A DNA stretch of 64,000 nt from CBDUEF01 sp018063485 (GCA_037045435.1 JBAOID010000031.1:372001-436000), one strand, 5' to 3'. Positions 9,588-19,935 are shown, numbered from the stretch's first letter. Program-made: numbers and translations. Notes: a model not told the origin generated them from the letters alone.

Positions 9588-9614
9588 GGCCCGCGACATC
9601 TGCGGGCCTTGTTT
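9588..9614. terminator. Bidirectional intrinsic terminator between UnbV gene and rpoD
   Basis: A perfect 7-bp stem GGCCCGC (9588-9594) / GCGGGCC (9602-9608) with a 7-base loop is followed by TTGTTT on the plus strand. Five A's precede it, giving a T-run on the minus strand. It lies between convergent genes ending at 9583 and 9617 and can stop both. Confidence 0.85.
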
Positions 9615-9616
9615 CC

Positions 9617-11608
9617 TTACTGATCCAAAAAGCTGCGCAACTTGCGGCTGCGGCTGGGATGTTTCAGCTTTCGCAAGGCCTTGGCCTCGATCTGCCGGAT
9701 CCGCTCGCGCGTCACGCTAAACTGCTGCCCCACCTCTTCCAAAGTGTGATCGGTGTTCATTCCGATGCCAAACCGCATCCGCAAAACCCGTTCTTCGCGT
9801 GGCGTCAGACTGGCCAGAACCCGCGTTGTGGTTTCTTTCAGATTCTCTTGAATAGCCAATTCCAGCGGCAGGATCGCATTCTTATCCTCGATGAAATCGC
9901 CAAGCTGGCTGTCTTCCTCGTCGCCAATCGGGGTTTCGAGTGAAATCGGCTCCTTGGCAATCTTCATCACCTTGCGGACCTTTTCCAACGGCATTTGCAG
10001 CTTTTCGGCCAGTTCTTCCGGCGTCGGTTCGCGGCCGATTTCGTGCAACATCTGCCGACCCGTGCGCACCAGCTTGTTGATCGTCTCGATCATATGCACC
10101 GGAATACGGATGGTGCGCGCCTGATCGGCAATGCTTCGGGTGATCGCCTGACGGATCCACCACGTCGCATAGGTGCTGAACTTGTAGCCGCGGCGGTATT
10201 CGAATTTATCAACCGCCTTCATAAGGCCGATATTGCCTTCCTGAATAAGATCAAGGAATTGCAAGCCGCGGTTGGTGTATTTCTTGGCGATCGAGATCAC
10301 CAGACGCAGATTGGCCTCGACCATTTCCTTTTTGGCCTGACGCGCTTCTTTCTCGCCCTTTTGCACCTGATTGACGATGCGGCGGAACTCGGAAATATCA
10401 ACGCCGATATACTGACCGACCTGCGCCATTTCGGCGCGCAATTCCTCCACCTTGTCGCGGCTGCGCTCCAGCAGCGCCTGCCAGCCACGGCCGGCCTTCT
10501 CCGCCATCCGGTCTGCCCAGGTCGGGTCGAGTTCGTAACCCTGGTATTCGTCGATGAACTCACGGCGGTTGATGCGCGCGGCGTCGGCCAATTTGACCAT
10601 GCCGGAATTGATCGACATGATTTTGCGATTGATTCCGTAAAGCTGATCTATCAACGCCTCAATACGGTTGTTGTGCAGATGAAGTTCGTTCACCAACACC
10701 ACGATTTCGCTGCGCAACTTCTGGTAGGCAGCCTCTTCGGTTGCCGAAAAGCGGTGCTTTTCGGACAAAGTGGCAGACATCCGCAGATCCTGCATTTCAG
10801 CAAGTTTGCCGTAATCACGGGCGATCAGATCCAGCGTCTCCAGCACTTTGGGCTTGAGCGTGGCCTCCATCGCCGCCAAGGACATCGAGACGCCATCCTC
10901 GTCGTCGTCATCATCGTCATTGCTTTGCAAAGGATTGCCATCGGCGTCCAGTTCCGGTTCGGCACCAGCAGCTCGACGCGGATTTGCGGCCACGTCGCCG
11001 CCTTCGATCTCCGGGCCAACCATCTCGTCATCGCCATCCAGCGAGCGGCCAAAGGTGGCTTCCAGATCAATGACGTCGCGCAGCAGAATGTCTTCACTCA
11101 ACAATTCGTCGCGCCAGATGATGATCGCCTGAAACGTCAGAGGGCTTTCACACAGGCCCGCGATCATGGTGTTGCGGCCGGCCTCGATCCGCTTGGCGAT
11201 GGCAATCTCGCCTTCACGGCTCAGCAGTTCGACCGAGCCCATCTCCCGCAGATACATCCGTACCGGATCGTCGGTGCGGTCCAGGGCCTCGGTTGTGGTG
11301 GTAACCACCGCAACATCGCGCACACCTGACGTTTCGACCAACTCGCCGACAACGGGTTCGGCGCCTTCTTCGGCCTCATCATCCTCGATGACATTGATCC
11401 CCATTTCCGACAGCATCGACATCACGTCTTCGATCTGTTCGGAAGAAACCTGCTCGGGCGGCATCACATGATTAAGCTGATCATAGGTGATATAGCCGCG
11501 CTCACGTGCATCGGCGATCATCTTCTTGACAGCAGCTTGACTCATATCAAGCGACACATCGGTCTCTTCGGTTTCGGGCTTGCTGTCGTCAGTGTCTTTC
11601 GAGGCCAT
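9617..11608 (-). CDS. rpoD: RNA polymerase primary sigma factor (sigma-70)
   Basis: The 663-residue housekeeping sigma factor directs RNA polymerase to most promoters. Region 1.1 lies near the N-terminus, and region 1.2 is seen as DDPVRMYLREMGSVELLSREGEI. It is followed by a long non-conserved region with an acidic tract (NDDDDDDEDG). Regions 2.1-2.4 run through NLRLVISIAKKYTNRGLQF, YKFSTYATWWIRQAITR and DQARTIRIPVHM. The C-terminal region 4 ends in TRERIRQIEAKALRKLKHP. It lies downstream of dnaG with an 80-bp gap, the classic macromolecular-synthesis arrangement. Confidence 0.98.
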   Translation of the reverse strand: MASKDTDDSKPETEETDVSLDMSQAAVKKMIADARERGYITYDQLNHVMPPEQVSSEQIEDVMSMLSEMGINVIEDDEAEEGAEPVVGELVETSGVRDVAVVTTTTEALDRTDDPVRMYLREMGSVELLSREGEIAIAKRIEAGRNTMIAGLCESPLTFQAIIIWRDELLSEDILLRDVIDLEATFGRSLDGDDEMVGPEIEGGDVAANPRRAAGAEPELDADGNPLQSNDDDDDDEDGVSMSLAAMEATLKPKVLETLDLIARDYGKLAEMQDLRMSATLSEKHRFSATEEAAYQKLRSEIVVLVNELHLHNNRIEALIDQLYGINRKIMSINSGMVKLADAARINRREFIDEYQGYELDPTWADRMAEKAGRGWQALLERSRDKVEELRAEMAQVGQYIGVDISEFRRIVNQVQKGEKEARQAKKEMVEANLRLVISIAKKYTNRGLQFLDLIQEGNIGLMKAVDKFEYRRGYKFSTYATWWIRQAITRSIADQARTIRIPVHMIETINKLVRTGRQMLHEIGREPTPEELAEKLQMPLEKVRKVMKIAKEPISLETPIGDEEDSQLGDFIEDKNAILPLELAIQENLKETTTRVLASLTPREERVLRMRFGIGMNTDHTLEEVGQQFSVTRERIRQIEAKALRKLKHPSRSRKLRSFLDQ

Positions 11609-11688
11609 GGGTGCTCCTTTGAGGCAGGACGAATCAGAATGATGCCAAACAAATCAATAGCGCGAAATCACGTCGAGGGGAAGCCGAA

Positions 11689-13614
11689 TCAGTGACTTTT
11701 CTTCACCCAGACCTGCCCATCTATCAAGTTTTGCAGATGTTTGGACAAAGCGGCGCGGTCTTCTCCCAAATCCGCTGCATCTTCACGCGGCGGGTGGTCG
11801 GCACGGTGGCGGGCAACATTGGCCTGACTGAGCCGCCATGTCATCCCTTCGTCAGCCAGCCCGCTCATGTCTTCCACTGCATGTTCGATCTCCCGCAGCG
11901 CCCCGCGCCGGGCATCCAGCTTTGCAAGTTCTTCGGCCAGACACTCCGTAGCCAGTTCAATATCCTGAGCATTTCGAACTGGCGGCGCGATTTGCACATG
12001 GGGCTGACGGAACAACTCTTCAAGGGCATCGCCCGTGTTTTGCGCCAGATGCCGGCGTAGTGTGATGGAATCCTCGCCGGGATGCGCCAGGAGTTGCGCG
12101 CGCAGCGCATTGTGCCCAGCGCCCGTCAGATCAAGCCGTTCCAACGCCAATTCAAAGCGCCGGATCAACGATGGGTGAACGATCAATGTTGCCAGAATGA
12201 CCGCTTCACGCAGCAGTTCATCAAGATGCCTATTGCCCGAGGCAAGCAAGGAATTGCGGGTGGACGGTGCCGGAGGCAGCGCTTCGGGGATGAATTTCCC
12301 CTTCTGGCGCGACTTGTGATTGCGCGGTTTGGTGCCGAACAACTCCCAGCGCAACCGTTTCATTTCGTCGCCGTAATGCGCCCGGATTGATGGATCAACG
12401 ATCCGCTTCAGAGCCGCATTCAGGGTCTTGTCCAGTGCCGCTTTGCGCTCCGGGCTGTCAAAATCGCGCCCTTCGGTTTCCCTTTGCCACAGCAGGCTGA
12501 CCATCGGCTGTGCCTTGGCAATCACCGCCTGCATTGCGCCCGCCCCTTGCGCCTTGATCAGATCATCCGGGTCCAACCCCGTGGGCATCACGGCAAAACG
12601 CAACCCCTTGCCCGCCTCAAGCAGCGGCAAGGCCAGATCAATCACCCGCAGCGCCGCGCGCACCCCCGCCGTATCGCCATCCAGCGCGATGATCGGCTCA
12701 TCCGAAATCCGCCACATCAGGCGCAACTGATCCTCGGTCACCGCGGTGCCCAAGGGTGCCACCGCTGCCTTGAACCCCGCCTCAACCAGCGCAATCACAT
12801 CCATATAACCTTCGGCCACGATCAGCGTCGCACCCTTGCCCGCCGCTTCACGGGCAGGGGCATGGTTGAACAGATTGCGGCCCTTGTCGAACAACTCGGT
12901 TTCCGGGCCGTTGAGGTATTTCGCCCGTGCGTTCGGATCCATCGCCCGCCCACCCAGCGAAATCGCACGTCCCCGCCCATCGCGGATCGGAAAGATGATC
13001 CGGCCGCGAAAGCGGTCGTAGGGCGCGCCGCCATCGTCAGGCTTGGCGCAAACCCCTGAATCCACGATCAAATCATCCGCCACACCCTTTTGCCTCAGCG
13101 CCAGATACAGCCCCTGCCGCGCATCGGGCGCAAAGCCGATCTCCCAGCGCTCTTGCGCGGCCTCGGACAGGCCCCGCTTGGCCAGATAGGCCCGCGCCTC
13201 GGCGGCGGCAGTGGTGCGCAGTTGCAGCCGAAACCACTGCACCGCCTCTTCCATCACTGCCGCAAGCTGGCTGCGCCGATCCGCCACTTGGGCCGCACGC
13301 GGATCACGCGCGGGCATTGGCAATCCCGCCTCACGCGCCAGCAGCTCAACCGCCTCCATGAAGCCCAGATTCTCGGATTCCTTGACAAAGGTAACCGCGT
13401 CGCCCTTGGCATGGCAGCCAAAGCAATAATAGTAACCCTTGCGGTCATCCACATGAAAAGACGCAGATTTTTCCTGATGAAACGGGCAAGGCGCCCACAT
13501 GTCGCCCTTGGCCAGATTGGATTTGCGCAGATCCCATGTCACTTTTCTGCCCACGACCGAGGACAATGAGACGCGGGTGCGCAGTTCGTCAAGGAATCCG
13601 GGTTGCAGGCTCAT
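11689..13614 (-). CDS. dnaG: DNA primase
   Basis: The 641-residue enzyme makes RNA primers for replication. It has a CHC2 zinc finger at residues 43-67 (Cys43, His46, Cys64, Cys67), the catalytic core with GRIIFPIRDGRGRAISLGGRA, a TOPRIM segment (LIVAEGYMDVIALVEAGF, then PIIALDGDTAGVRAA) and a divergent C-terminal DnaB-interaction region. ATG at 13614 gives the expected N-terminus (MSLQPGFLDELRTRVSLSSVV). It is upstream of rpoD on the same strand. Confidence 0.97.
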   Translation of the reverse strand: MSLQPGFLDELRTRVSLSSVVGRKVTWDLRKSNLAKGDMWAPCPFHQEKSASFHVDDRKGYYYCFGCHAKGDAVTFVKESENLGFMEAVELLAREAGLPMPARDPRAAQVADRRSQLAAVMEEAVQWFRLQLRTTAAAEARAYLAKRGLSEAAQERWEIGFAPDARQGLYLALRQKGVADDLIVDSGVCAKPDDGGAPYDRFRGRIIFPIRDGRGRAISLGGRAMDPNARAKYLNGPETELFDKGRNLFNHAPAREAAGKGATLIVAEGYMDVIALVEAGFKAAVAPLGTAVTEDQLRLMWRISDEPIIALDGDTAGVRAALRVIDLALPLLEAGKGLRFAVMPTGLDPDDLIKAQGAGAMQAVIAKAQPMVSLLWQRETEGRDFDSPERKAALDKTLNAALKRIVDPSIRAHYGDEMKRLRWELFGTKPRNHKSRQKGKFIPEALPPAPSTRNSLLASGNRHLDELLREAVILATLIVHPSLIRRFELALERLDLTGAGHNALRAQLLAHPGEDSITLRRHLAQNTGDALEELFRQPHVQIAPPVRNAQDIELATECLAEELAKLDARRGALREIEHAVEDMSGLADEGMTWRLSQANVARHRADHPPREDAADLGEDRAALSKHLQNLIDGQVWVKKSH

Positions 13615-13669
13615 GCCCTATATATCGGCGCTCTGGTCTTGGGAGTCTAGGGCATCAGCGCGCGCTGGC

Positions 13670-14821
13670 TTAACCCAATAAATCGCGCGCGATTTTGTGG
13701 AAAAGATGGGTGCCCACCGGGATCAGGCTGTCGGGAAAGTCGTAGTCGGGATTGTGCAAGGCGGGCGTCTCTACCCCCGCCCCCAGAAACATCATGGCCG
13801 ATCGGGTGCCACCATGGCCAAATCGCCCGAAATCCTCAGACCCACGCATCGGCAAATCTCTGTCATCATAGGCCATGCCCAGTACCCCCATCGCATGTTC
13901 CATGATCGCGGTCGCGTCTGGATCATTCACCGAGGCCACGAATTCATCATCATAGCTGAAGGCCATGTTCAGACCCGCCGCCTGTGCCTCATCTTGCGCC
14001 AACGTCTCGGCAGCCGCCCGCAAAGCCGCCATCCGGTCATCGCGCGCCGTGCGCAAGGTCACCCAGATCTCGGCATATCCGGGCGCAATCCCAAACGCGG
14101 GCTCGCCTATCCGCACATGGGTTACCGTGGTTAGGCGAAACTCATCTGACAACACGCCCCCCGGCCCCAGCGCGCCCAGCGCCGGAATGATCCGCGCCAC
14201 TGCAAGCCCCGGCGAGACGCCCTTTTCGGGCTCGGACGCGTGCGAGGTTTTGCCCGAGAGTGCTATCTTCATCCCCACACTGGCGTAATTCACCACCCCC
14301 GCTTTCAAGCGCGATCGCCCAAAGGCCAGCCCTGGCATATTGTGCAGCGAAAACGCCCAATCGGGACGCAGGGGCGCAAAAGCCGGATCAGCAGTTACCG
14401 CCGCCGCGCCCGATCCATCCTCTTCGGCGGGCTGAAACATCAAGATCACCCGTCCCTTCGCCGGGCGTTTGCGCGACAATAACCGCGCCAGCCCCATCAG
14501 AATGGTTGTATGCCCGTCATGCCCGCACAAATGCCCCTTGCCTGAAATGGTAGACCGGTGCGCCGCATCCGACAGCTCCTGAATGGGCAGCGCGTCGATC
14601 TCGGAGCGAAACAGCACCGAGGGCCCCGCCTCGGCCCCCTCAAACACCGCAGCCACCCCATGACCACCCAAACCGGTCACCACATGATCGGGTTTCAACG
14701 GCCCAAGCGCCGCCACCACCTGCCGCGCCGTTTCCACCTCTTCGCGCGACACCTCAGGGAACCGATGCAACATCCGCCGCCATTCGGTCAGTTCGGCCAC
14801 ATCCGAATTCGTCAGCATCAC
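13670..14821 (-). CDS. M20 family metallo-amidohydrolase (hippurate hydrolase-like)
   Basis: The 383-residue product is a dinuclear-metal amidohydrolase of the M20D type (N-acyl amino acid / hippurate / carbamoyl hydrolases). Visible motifs are FRSEIDALPIQE, the metal site CGHDGHTT, FQPAEEDGSGA, a metal-ligand His in SLHNMPG and the C-terminal MRGSEDFGRFGHGG. Its ATG at 14821 overlaps the soxG stop by ATGA, so it is translated as the last gene of the sarcosine oxidase operon. A role in releasing sarcosine or glycine from an N-substituted precursor is plausible but inferred only from position. Confidence 0.85.
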   Translation of the reverse strand: MMLTNSDVAELTEWRRMLHRFPEVSREEVETARQVVAALGPLKPDHVVTGLGGHGVAAVFEGAEAGPSVLFRSEIDALPIQELSDAAHRSTISGKGHLCGHDGHTTILMGLARLLSRKRPAKGRVILMFQPAEEDGSGAAAVTADPAFAPLRPDWAFSLHNMPGLAFGRSRLKAGVVNYASVGMKIALSGKTSHASEPEKGVSPGLAVARIIPALGALGPGGVLSDEFRLTTVTHVRIGEPAFGIAPGYAEIWVTLRTARDDRMAALRAAAETLAQDEAQAAGLNMAFSYDDEFVASVNDPDATAIMEHAMGVLGMAYDDRDLPMRGSEDFGRFGHGGTRSAMMFLGAGVETPALHNPDYDFPDSLIPVGTHLFHKIARDLLG

Positions 14822-15366
14822 GCCACCTTGGCGCGCGCCGCCAAAGTGCGCAGCGCCATTTCGATTTCATGCCAAGCCGTGCGCGCCATGGAGCGAAAGA
14901 CCATCACGCGAAACTCATCAGCCGCCAGGCGCAACAAGATCATTTGCATGTGATTCAAAGGTGCGCGTGCCGCCATGCCCACCGGGAACGCCGCTGCCCG
15001 CAAATCCATCGGCACATGGCGCATCAATGCCGCTTCGGCCTGCGGGCCCGCAAGCCGCAGGCTCACCCAGCCGCCCGACTGATCGGTGACCGCCGCAGCG
15101 TCGCCAAGAGCCGGAGCATCGGCCCCGATCAAAAACGCCTGATCCCTGCCGGTCCAGACCAGCATCGCCGCTGCCTTCACGGTGAAACTGTTGGGATTGG
15201 GAAAACTGAACCCCAGTGGTTTCAGCATCTTGTCCACCGCCTTTCCCAGTCCCGGCAGCACAGCGATGGAGGTAATCACCCCGTGATCGACTTCCGCCAA
15301 TTCGGTATTTGCCAGAGTGAGCGGCGCCCGCCCGAAAAGCGCGGTTTTTGCAATGAGTTCAGGCAC
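14818..15366 (-). CDS. soxG: Sarcosine oxidase gamma subunit
   Basis: The product (182 residues) is the small gamma subunit of heterotetrameric sarcosine oxidase. The start chosen is GTG 15366, giving VPELIAKTALFGRAPLTLAN; it overlaps the soxA stop as GTGCCTGA. The longer open frame upstream lies inside soxA and is not coding. It has a GcvT-like distant fold (WTGRDQAFLIGADAP, GGWVSLRLAGPQAEA). It overlaps the M20 hydrolase start by four bases. Confidence 0.88.
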   Translation of the reverse strand: MPELIAKTALFGRAPLTLANTELAEVDHGVITSIAVLPGLGKAVDKMLKPLGFSFPNPNSFTVKAAAMLVWTGRDQAFLIGADAPALGDAAAVTDQSGGWVSLRLAGPQAEAALMRHVPMDLRAAAFPVGMAARAPLNHMQMILLRLAADEFRVMVFRSMARTAWHEIEMALRTLAARAKVA

Positions 15367-18281
15367 GCAGCTTCTCCCCATCCCTATCATAGAACACAGG
15401 ATCACAGATTTCACACAACACATCGACGCTGCGCAGCCGGTCAACCACCCGGATCCGCTGCCCCATCCGGGCGCGGCCATTCCGCAAGAACCCCAGTGCG
15501 AGATATTTCTCGAATGTCGGGGAATAGCCCACCGAAGTGGTGTAACCGTTTGAGTTCACCCGGTTCATCTCTTCACCTGGCACGAAAAGATACGCGCCCG
15601 ACGTCAGGCTTTCTTCGCCCAAAGGCCTGATCCCCACCAGTTGATCGCGCTCTGGCCCCAACATTCCGGGCCGAGCCGCCGCATCCTTGCCGATGCAATC
15701 CTTCTTGGCCGACACCATCTTTTCCATGCCGATATCGAAAGCCGTCACCCGCCCATGGATCTCTGCATGAGTGATAAAGCCTTTCTCGATCCGCAAGACA
15801 TTCAGCGCCTCCATGCCATAAGCGCCGCCGCCCATGGTTTCGGCTCGCGCCAACAGATCGCGGAACAGCGCCTCGCCGTAGCGCGTCGGCACCGCGATCT
15901 CATACCCCACCTCGCCTGAAAAACTGATGCGGAACAGCCGCGCCTTGACGCCACCAATCCGCACCTGACCCACGGCCATGAACGGGAAATCGCCCAAAGG
16001 CGCATCCAGCATCGAATTCAGCAAATCGCGCGCCATCGGACCGGCAATCGCAAATTGCGCCCAGGATTCTGTCACCGAAATGAAGCGCAGATCCCAATCG
16101 GAACAAAACGCCTGCTGCACAAAATCGAGGTGGCGCATCACCAGACCGGCCGCCGCAGTGGTGGTGGTCATCAGATAGTGATTCTCGCCCAGCCGCGCCG
16201 TGGTGCCATCATCCAGCACATGCCCGTCCTCACGCAGCATCAAACCATAACGAACGCGCCCCAGCGGCAAAGTGCTGAATGTATTCGTATAGACAAAATC
16301 CAGAAACCGCGCAGCGTCTTTCCCCTGAATGTCGATCTTGCCCAAAGTCGAGACATCGGCCACCCCGACCGCCCCGCGCACCATATTCACCTCACGGTCG
16401 CAAGACTTCGCGCCAAGTGGTCTCGCCCGGTTTGGGGAAATAGCTTGGCCGATACCACAACCCCGCCTCGATCATCGGCGCACCCCGGTCGCGGCTGGCC
16501 TGATCGCTTGTCAAGAACCGCTGCGGCGCAAAGCCCGACCCGCGCCCGCCCGCCCCCATGACGGCAATCGAGGTAGGCACGAATGGCGGGCGGTAAGTGG
16601 TGGTTCCGGTTTCAGGAATTCCCTTTCCGGTCGCATCCGCCAAAACCGCCAGCGCCCCGATATTCGAGTTCTTGCCCTGATCTGGCGCCATGCCTTGGGT
16701 GGTATAGCGCTTCATGTGCTCGACCGAGCGGAAGCCCTCTTGCGCCGCCAGTTTAACGTCCTTGGTCGTCACATCATTGGCAAAATCGAGCCAAGCCCGG
16801 CCCTTCCCCTCAATCTGCCACAGCGCCGTGATGGCATAGGGATTACCCTCAGCCGTTGGAACATCTGCCGTAACGGCCTGCAAGCCCAGCGCCTTGCACG
16901 CCGCCTCACCAGCCGCTTGCCCCTCGCGCAGACAGCCCAAAGTCGAGAATGCCCCATTCGCAGCCCCCGCCGCTGCCAACCCCGGCACGGAATTGGCCAT
17001 TGGCACAAACGCCGCAATCGACGCCTCCCATCTTGGCCGCCCGTTCATATGGCAAGTCAAATGCACCATCGGATTCCAGCCGCCAGAGACCCCAAGGCAA
17101 TCCGTTTCGATCAAAAACTCCCCAGCCGCATGGCGACCCGAAACGGATTTCAACCCATGCCGCCCCGTGGTGGCGGTAATCTCTGCCCCCAGATAAACCG
17201 GGCAATCTTCGATGCTTGAAGCATCGGGGCGGCTGTCGAGCACCGCCACCACCTCAACCCCCGCCGCGATCAACTGCCGGGCGGTGGCGCGCGCCGAGTC
17301 ATTATTGGCAAACACCGTCACCTTCTTGCCCGGCACAACGCCATACCGGTTGAGATAGGCTCGCAGGGCCCCCGCCATCATGATGCCAGGGCGGTCATTG
17401 TCAGGAAACGCAATCGAGCGTTCCAACGCGCCCGCCGCCAGCACCGTCTGGCGGGCCACAATCCGCCAGAAACACTCGCGCGGTAGATCTGCGCGCGGCG
17501 CGCGGTGCAACCCCACCCGCTCCACCGCAGAATAGGTGTTACCGTCATAGGCCCCCGTAACCGTGGTTCGCTTCATCAGGCGCACATTCGGCAGGGCCTT
17601 CAACTCGGCAATCGCCGCATCCACCCAGTCCAATGCAGGCTTGCCATCAAGATCGCCACCGTCAGCGATCAAACGCCCGCCAAATCGGCAGTCCTCCTCG
17701 GCCAAGATCACATCCGCACCGCTGCGCGCCGCCACCAGTGCCGCCATCAGCCCCGCCGGACCAGAGCCCACCACCAAGACATCGCAAAACGCATAGGCCT
17801 TTTCACAATGCCCCTCGTCATGATTGCCCGACAGGCTGCCAAGCCCCGCTGCGCGGCGGATGATCGGTTCATAAAGCCGTTCCCAAAATGTACGCGGCCA
17901 CATGAATGTTTTATAATAGAAACCGGCACTTAGAAAGGGTGATGCCAGATCATTCAGGGACAGGATATCGAACCGCAGGCTGGGCCAGCGGTTCTGGCTG
18001 CGCGCCACCAGGCCATCAAAAAGCTCCTGCGCCGTGGCCCTCACATTGGGGGTCTGATTGCCCTTGCCGATGATTTCCATCATCGCATTCGGTTCTTCCG
18101 AGCCAGCCGTCAGCACCCCACGCGGACGGTGGTATTTGAAACTGCGCCCAACAATCTTGACCCCATTGGCCAAAAGGGCCGAGGCCAGAGTATCGCCCTG
18201 AAATCCGAAATAGCTTTTGCCATCGAACTGAAACGACACCGGCGCGTTGCGGTCGATCAAGCCCTTGCCCTCTACCCTCAT
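15359..18281 (-). CDS. soxA: Sarcosine oxidase alpha subunit, frameshifted near 16402
   Basis: The large subunit oxidises sarcosine and passes one carbon to tetrahydrofolate. The N-terminal part (18281-16392) has a ferredoxin-like segment, an NAD-binding site (VLVVGSGPAGLMAALVAAR) and a long oxidoreductase domain. The second part (to 15359) is the GcvT-like folate-binding domain (VGVADVSTLGKIDIQG). At the join the sequence reads WREV then runs to a stop. Removing one T of the minus-strand TT at 16402-16403 gives WREVCDREVNMVRGAVGVAD, the family sequence. Total is about 970 residues, the normal SoxA size. A sequencing error is likely. Confidence 0.92.
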
Positions 18282-18550
18282 TTCGCGGCCCCTTTCCGAC
18301 CGGCGACCAGCTTCGCCCCCATCACCTCATGCGTCACGGTGTTGCGCGTCACGATCAGCCACGAAGAACACCCCGTCTCATGATACCAAAGATCGCGCGT
18401 TACCCCCGCAGGGTTGTCTCGCAAGTGCAGATATTCATCCCAAGCCGCCGCATCACTGCCGGGCTCGGGCCGGTTCAGATAAACATCCGTCCCGTAGTAG
18501 TAGAACTCCCGCCGATCACGGCTGCCACACAAGGGGCATGGAATACGCAT
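18278..18550 (-). CDS. soxD: Sarcosine oxidase delta subunit
   Basis: The product is the 90-residue zinc-binding delta subunit. Ligand residues are visible in the N-terminal CPLCGSRDRREF and the later WYHETGCSSW. The family EFYYYGTD and RPEP motifs are present. It lies 12 bases downstream of soxB and overlaps soxA by four bases. Confidence 0.93.
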   Translation of the reverse strand: MRIPCPLCGSRDRREFYYYGTDVYLNRPEPGSDAAAWDEYLHLRDNPAGVTRDLWYHETGCSSWLIVTRNTVTHEVMGAKLVAGRKGAAK

Positions 18551-18562
18551 AGCTGATCCCCT

Positions 18563-19813
18563 TCAATGCAGGTTATGTTGGCTGCCGGTGCCTTCTTCGT
18601 CGATGATATGGCCGGTTTTGAACCGGTCCAGACGGTAACGCGCCGCGACCTCGTGGCTTTGCCCCGTTGCCATCAGATGCGCCATGCACCAACCACTCGC
18701 CGGCACCGCCTTGAAGCCGCCGTAGTTCCAGCCGGCATCCACAAACAGCCCCTCGACATGGGTTTTGTCGATAATCGGGCTGCCGTCCGGTGTCATATCC
18801 ATGATCCCGCCCCAGGATCGCAGCACCTTGGCCCGCCCGATCATTGGCATCAAGGTCATCCCGGCCTCCATGACATGCTCAACCATCGGCAGGTTCCCCC
18901 GCGCCGCATAGCTGGCATAAAAATCAATGTCGCCGCCAAAGACCAGGCCGCCCTTGTCCGATTGGCTGATATAGAAATGCCCCATGCCAAAGCTGATCAC
19001 ATGATCAATCACCGGCTTTAACCCTTCGGTCACAAAGGCCTGCAAGACATGGCTTTCAATCGGCAACCGCATCCCCGCCATCGCAGCCACCTGACTTGAC
19101 CGCCCGGCCACAATAATCGCCACTTTCTTGGCCCGGATTGCGCCACGCGAGGTTTGCACCCCCTTGACCACGCCGTTTTCGATATCAATTCCCGTGACTT
19201 CACAGTTCTGAATCAGATCAACCCCACGGCTGTCGGCCCCGCGCGCATAGCCCCAGGCCACCGCATCATGGCGCGCAGACCCGCCCCGCCGGTGCATCAA
19301 CCCGCCGTAGATCGGAAAGCGGCCCTGCTCGAAATCCAGATAGGGGATTTCCTCGCGCACCTGATCGCGGCTCCAAAGCTCTGCATCATCACCCTGATTG
19401 ATCATCGCATTGCCGCGCCGCGCCGCCGCATCGCGCTGCCCGTCGGAATGAAACAGGATCAACTGTCCGCGCTGCGAATGCATGACGTTATAATTCAACT
19501 CGGCCTCAAGCCCTTCCCAGAGTTTCAGCGAATGGCTGTAAAACTCGGAATTGCCCGGAAGAAAGTAATTTGCGCGCACGATTGTGGTGTTGCGGCCCAC
19601 ATTGCCGCCGCCCAGATACCCCTTTTCAAGCACCGCGACATTGGTAATGCCGTGGTTTTTCGCCAGATAATACGCTGTTGACAGCCCATGCCCGCCGCCG
19701 CCGATGATTATCACGTCATATTCGGATTTCGGCTCAGGCTCGCGCCAGGCTGGTGCCCAGCCCTTGTTGCCAAACAAACCCTCTTTGATCACCTTGAAGC
19801 CGGAATAGCGCAT
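18563..19813 (-). CDS. soxB: Sarcosine oxidase beta subunit
   Basis: The 416-residue flavoprotein subunit oxidises sarcosine to glycine. It has an FAD-binding GG motif at residues 36-41 (DVIIIGGGGHGLSTAYYLA), the DAO-type middle domain, GLVFGGDIDFYASY, and the C-terminal GLFVDAGWNYGGFKAVP. It is the first gene of soxB-D-A-G-M20. GGGGG lies just before the ATG. The preceding 122 bp contain several hairpins, described separately. Confidence 0.95.
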   Translation of the reverse strand: MRYSGFKVIKEGLFGNKGWAPAWREPEPKSEYDVIIIGGGGHGLSTAYYLAKNHGITNVAVLEKGYLGGGNVGRNTTIVRANYFLPGNSEFYSHSLKLWEGLEAELNYNVMHSQRGQLILFHSDGQRDAAARRGNAMINQGDDAELWSRDQVREEIPYLDFEQGRFPIYGGLMHRRGGSARHDAVAWGYARGADSRGVDLIQNCEVTGIDIENGVVKGVQTSRGAIRAKKVAIIVAGRSSQVAAMAGMRLPIESHVLQAFVTEGLKPVIDHVISFGMGHFYISQSDKGGLVFGGDIDFYASYAARGNLPMVEHVMEAGMTLMPMIGRAKVLRSWGGIMDMTPDGSPIIDKTHVEGLFVDAGWNYGGFKAVPASGWCMAHLMATGQSHEVAARYRLDRFKTGHIIDEEGTGSQHNLH

Positions 19814-19935
19814 GACGCCCCCTTATCTTGTGCGGGGATCAAACCCGCTTTTGGGGGAATATTCAACTGCGCTCACGCAGGCTTCACCATCTGCGACAAC
19901 GGGTGTCGCAAGCCGCACCTTTGGAAGGTGCAGGG
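19814..19935 (-). promoter_or_regulatory. Structured leader or tandem-hairpin spacer upstream of soxB
   Basis: The 122-bp gap between the cyclase gene and soxB holds consecutive perfect stem-loops: GCACCTT/AAGGTGC (19915-19921 / 19925-19931), TGCGACA/TGTCGCA (19892-19898 / 19904-19910) and CTGCG/CGCAG (19868-19872 / 19876-19880). A fourth, GCGGG/CCCGC type, sits close to the ribosome-binding site. None has a T-run. It may be the end of the upstream transcript, a sox 5' leader, or both. I recognise no known riboswitch consensus. Confidence 0.4.

Noticed and set aside
10905..10925. Trinucleotide-like GTC/ATC run inside rpoD as a repeat element
   Set aside because: It simply encodes the acidic Asp tract of the variable sigma region.
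9995..11329. Long plus-strand open frame opposite rpoD (444 codons)
   Set aside because: It is the antisense shadow of a high-GC gene; rpoD is unmistakable on the minus strand.
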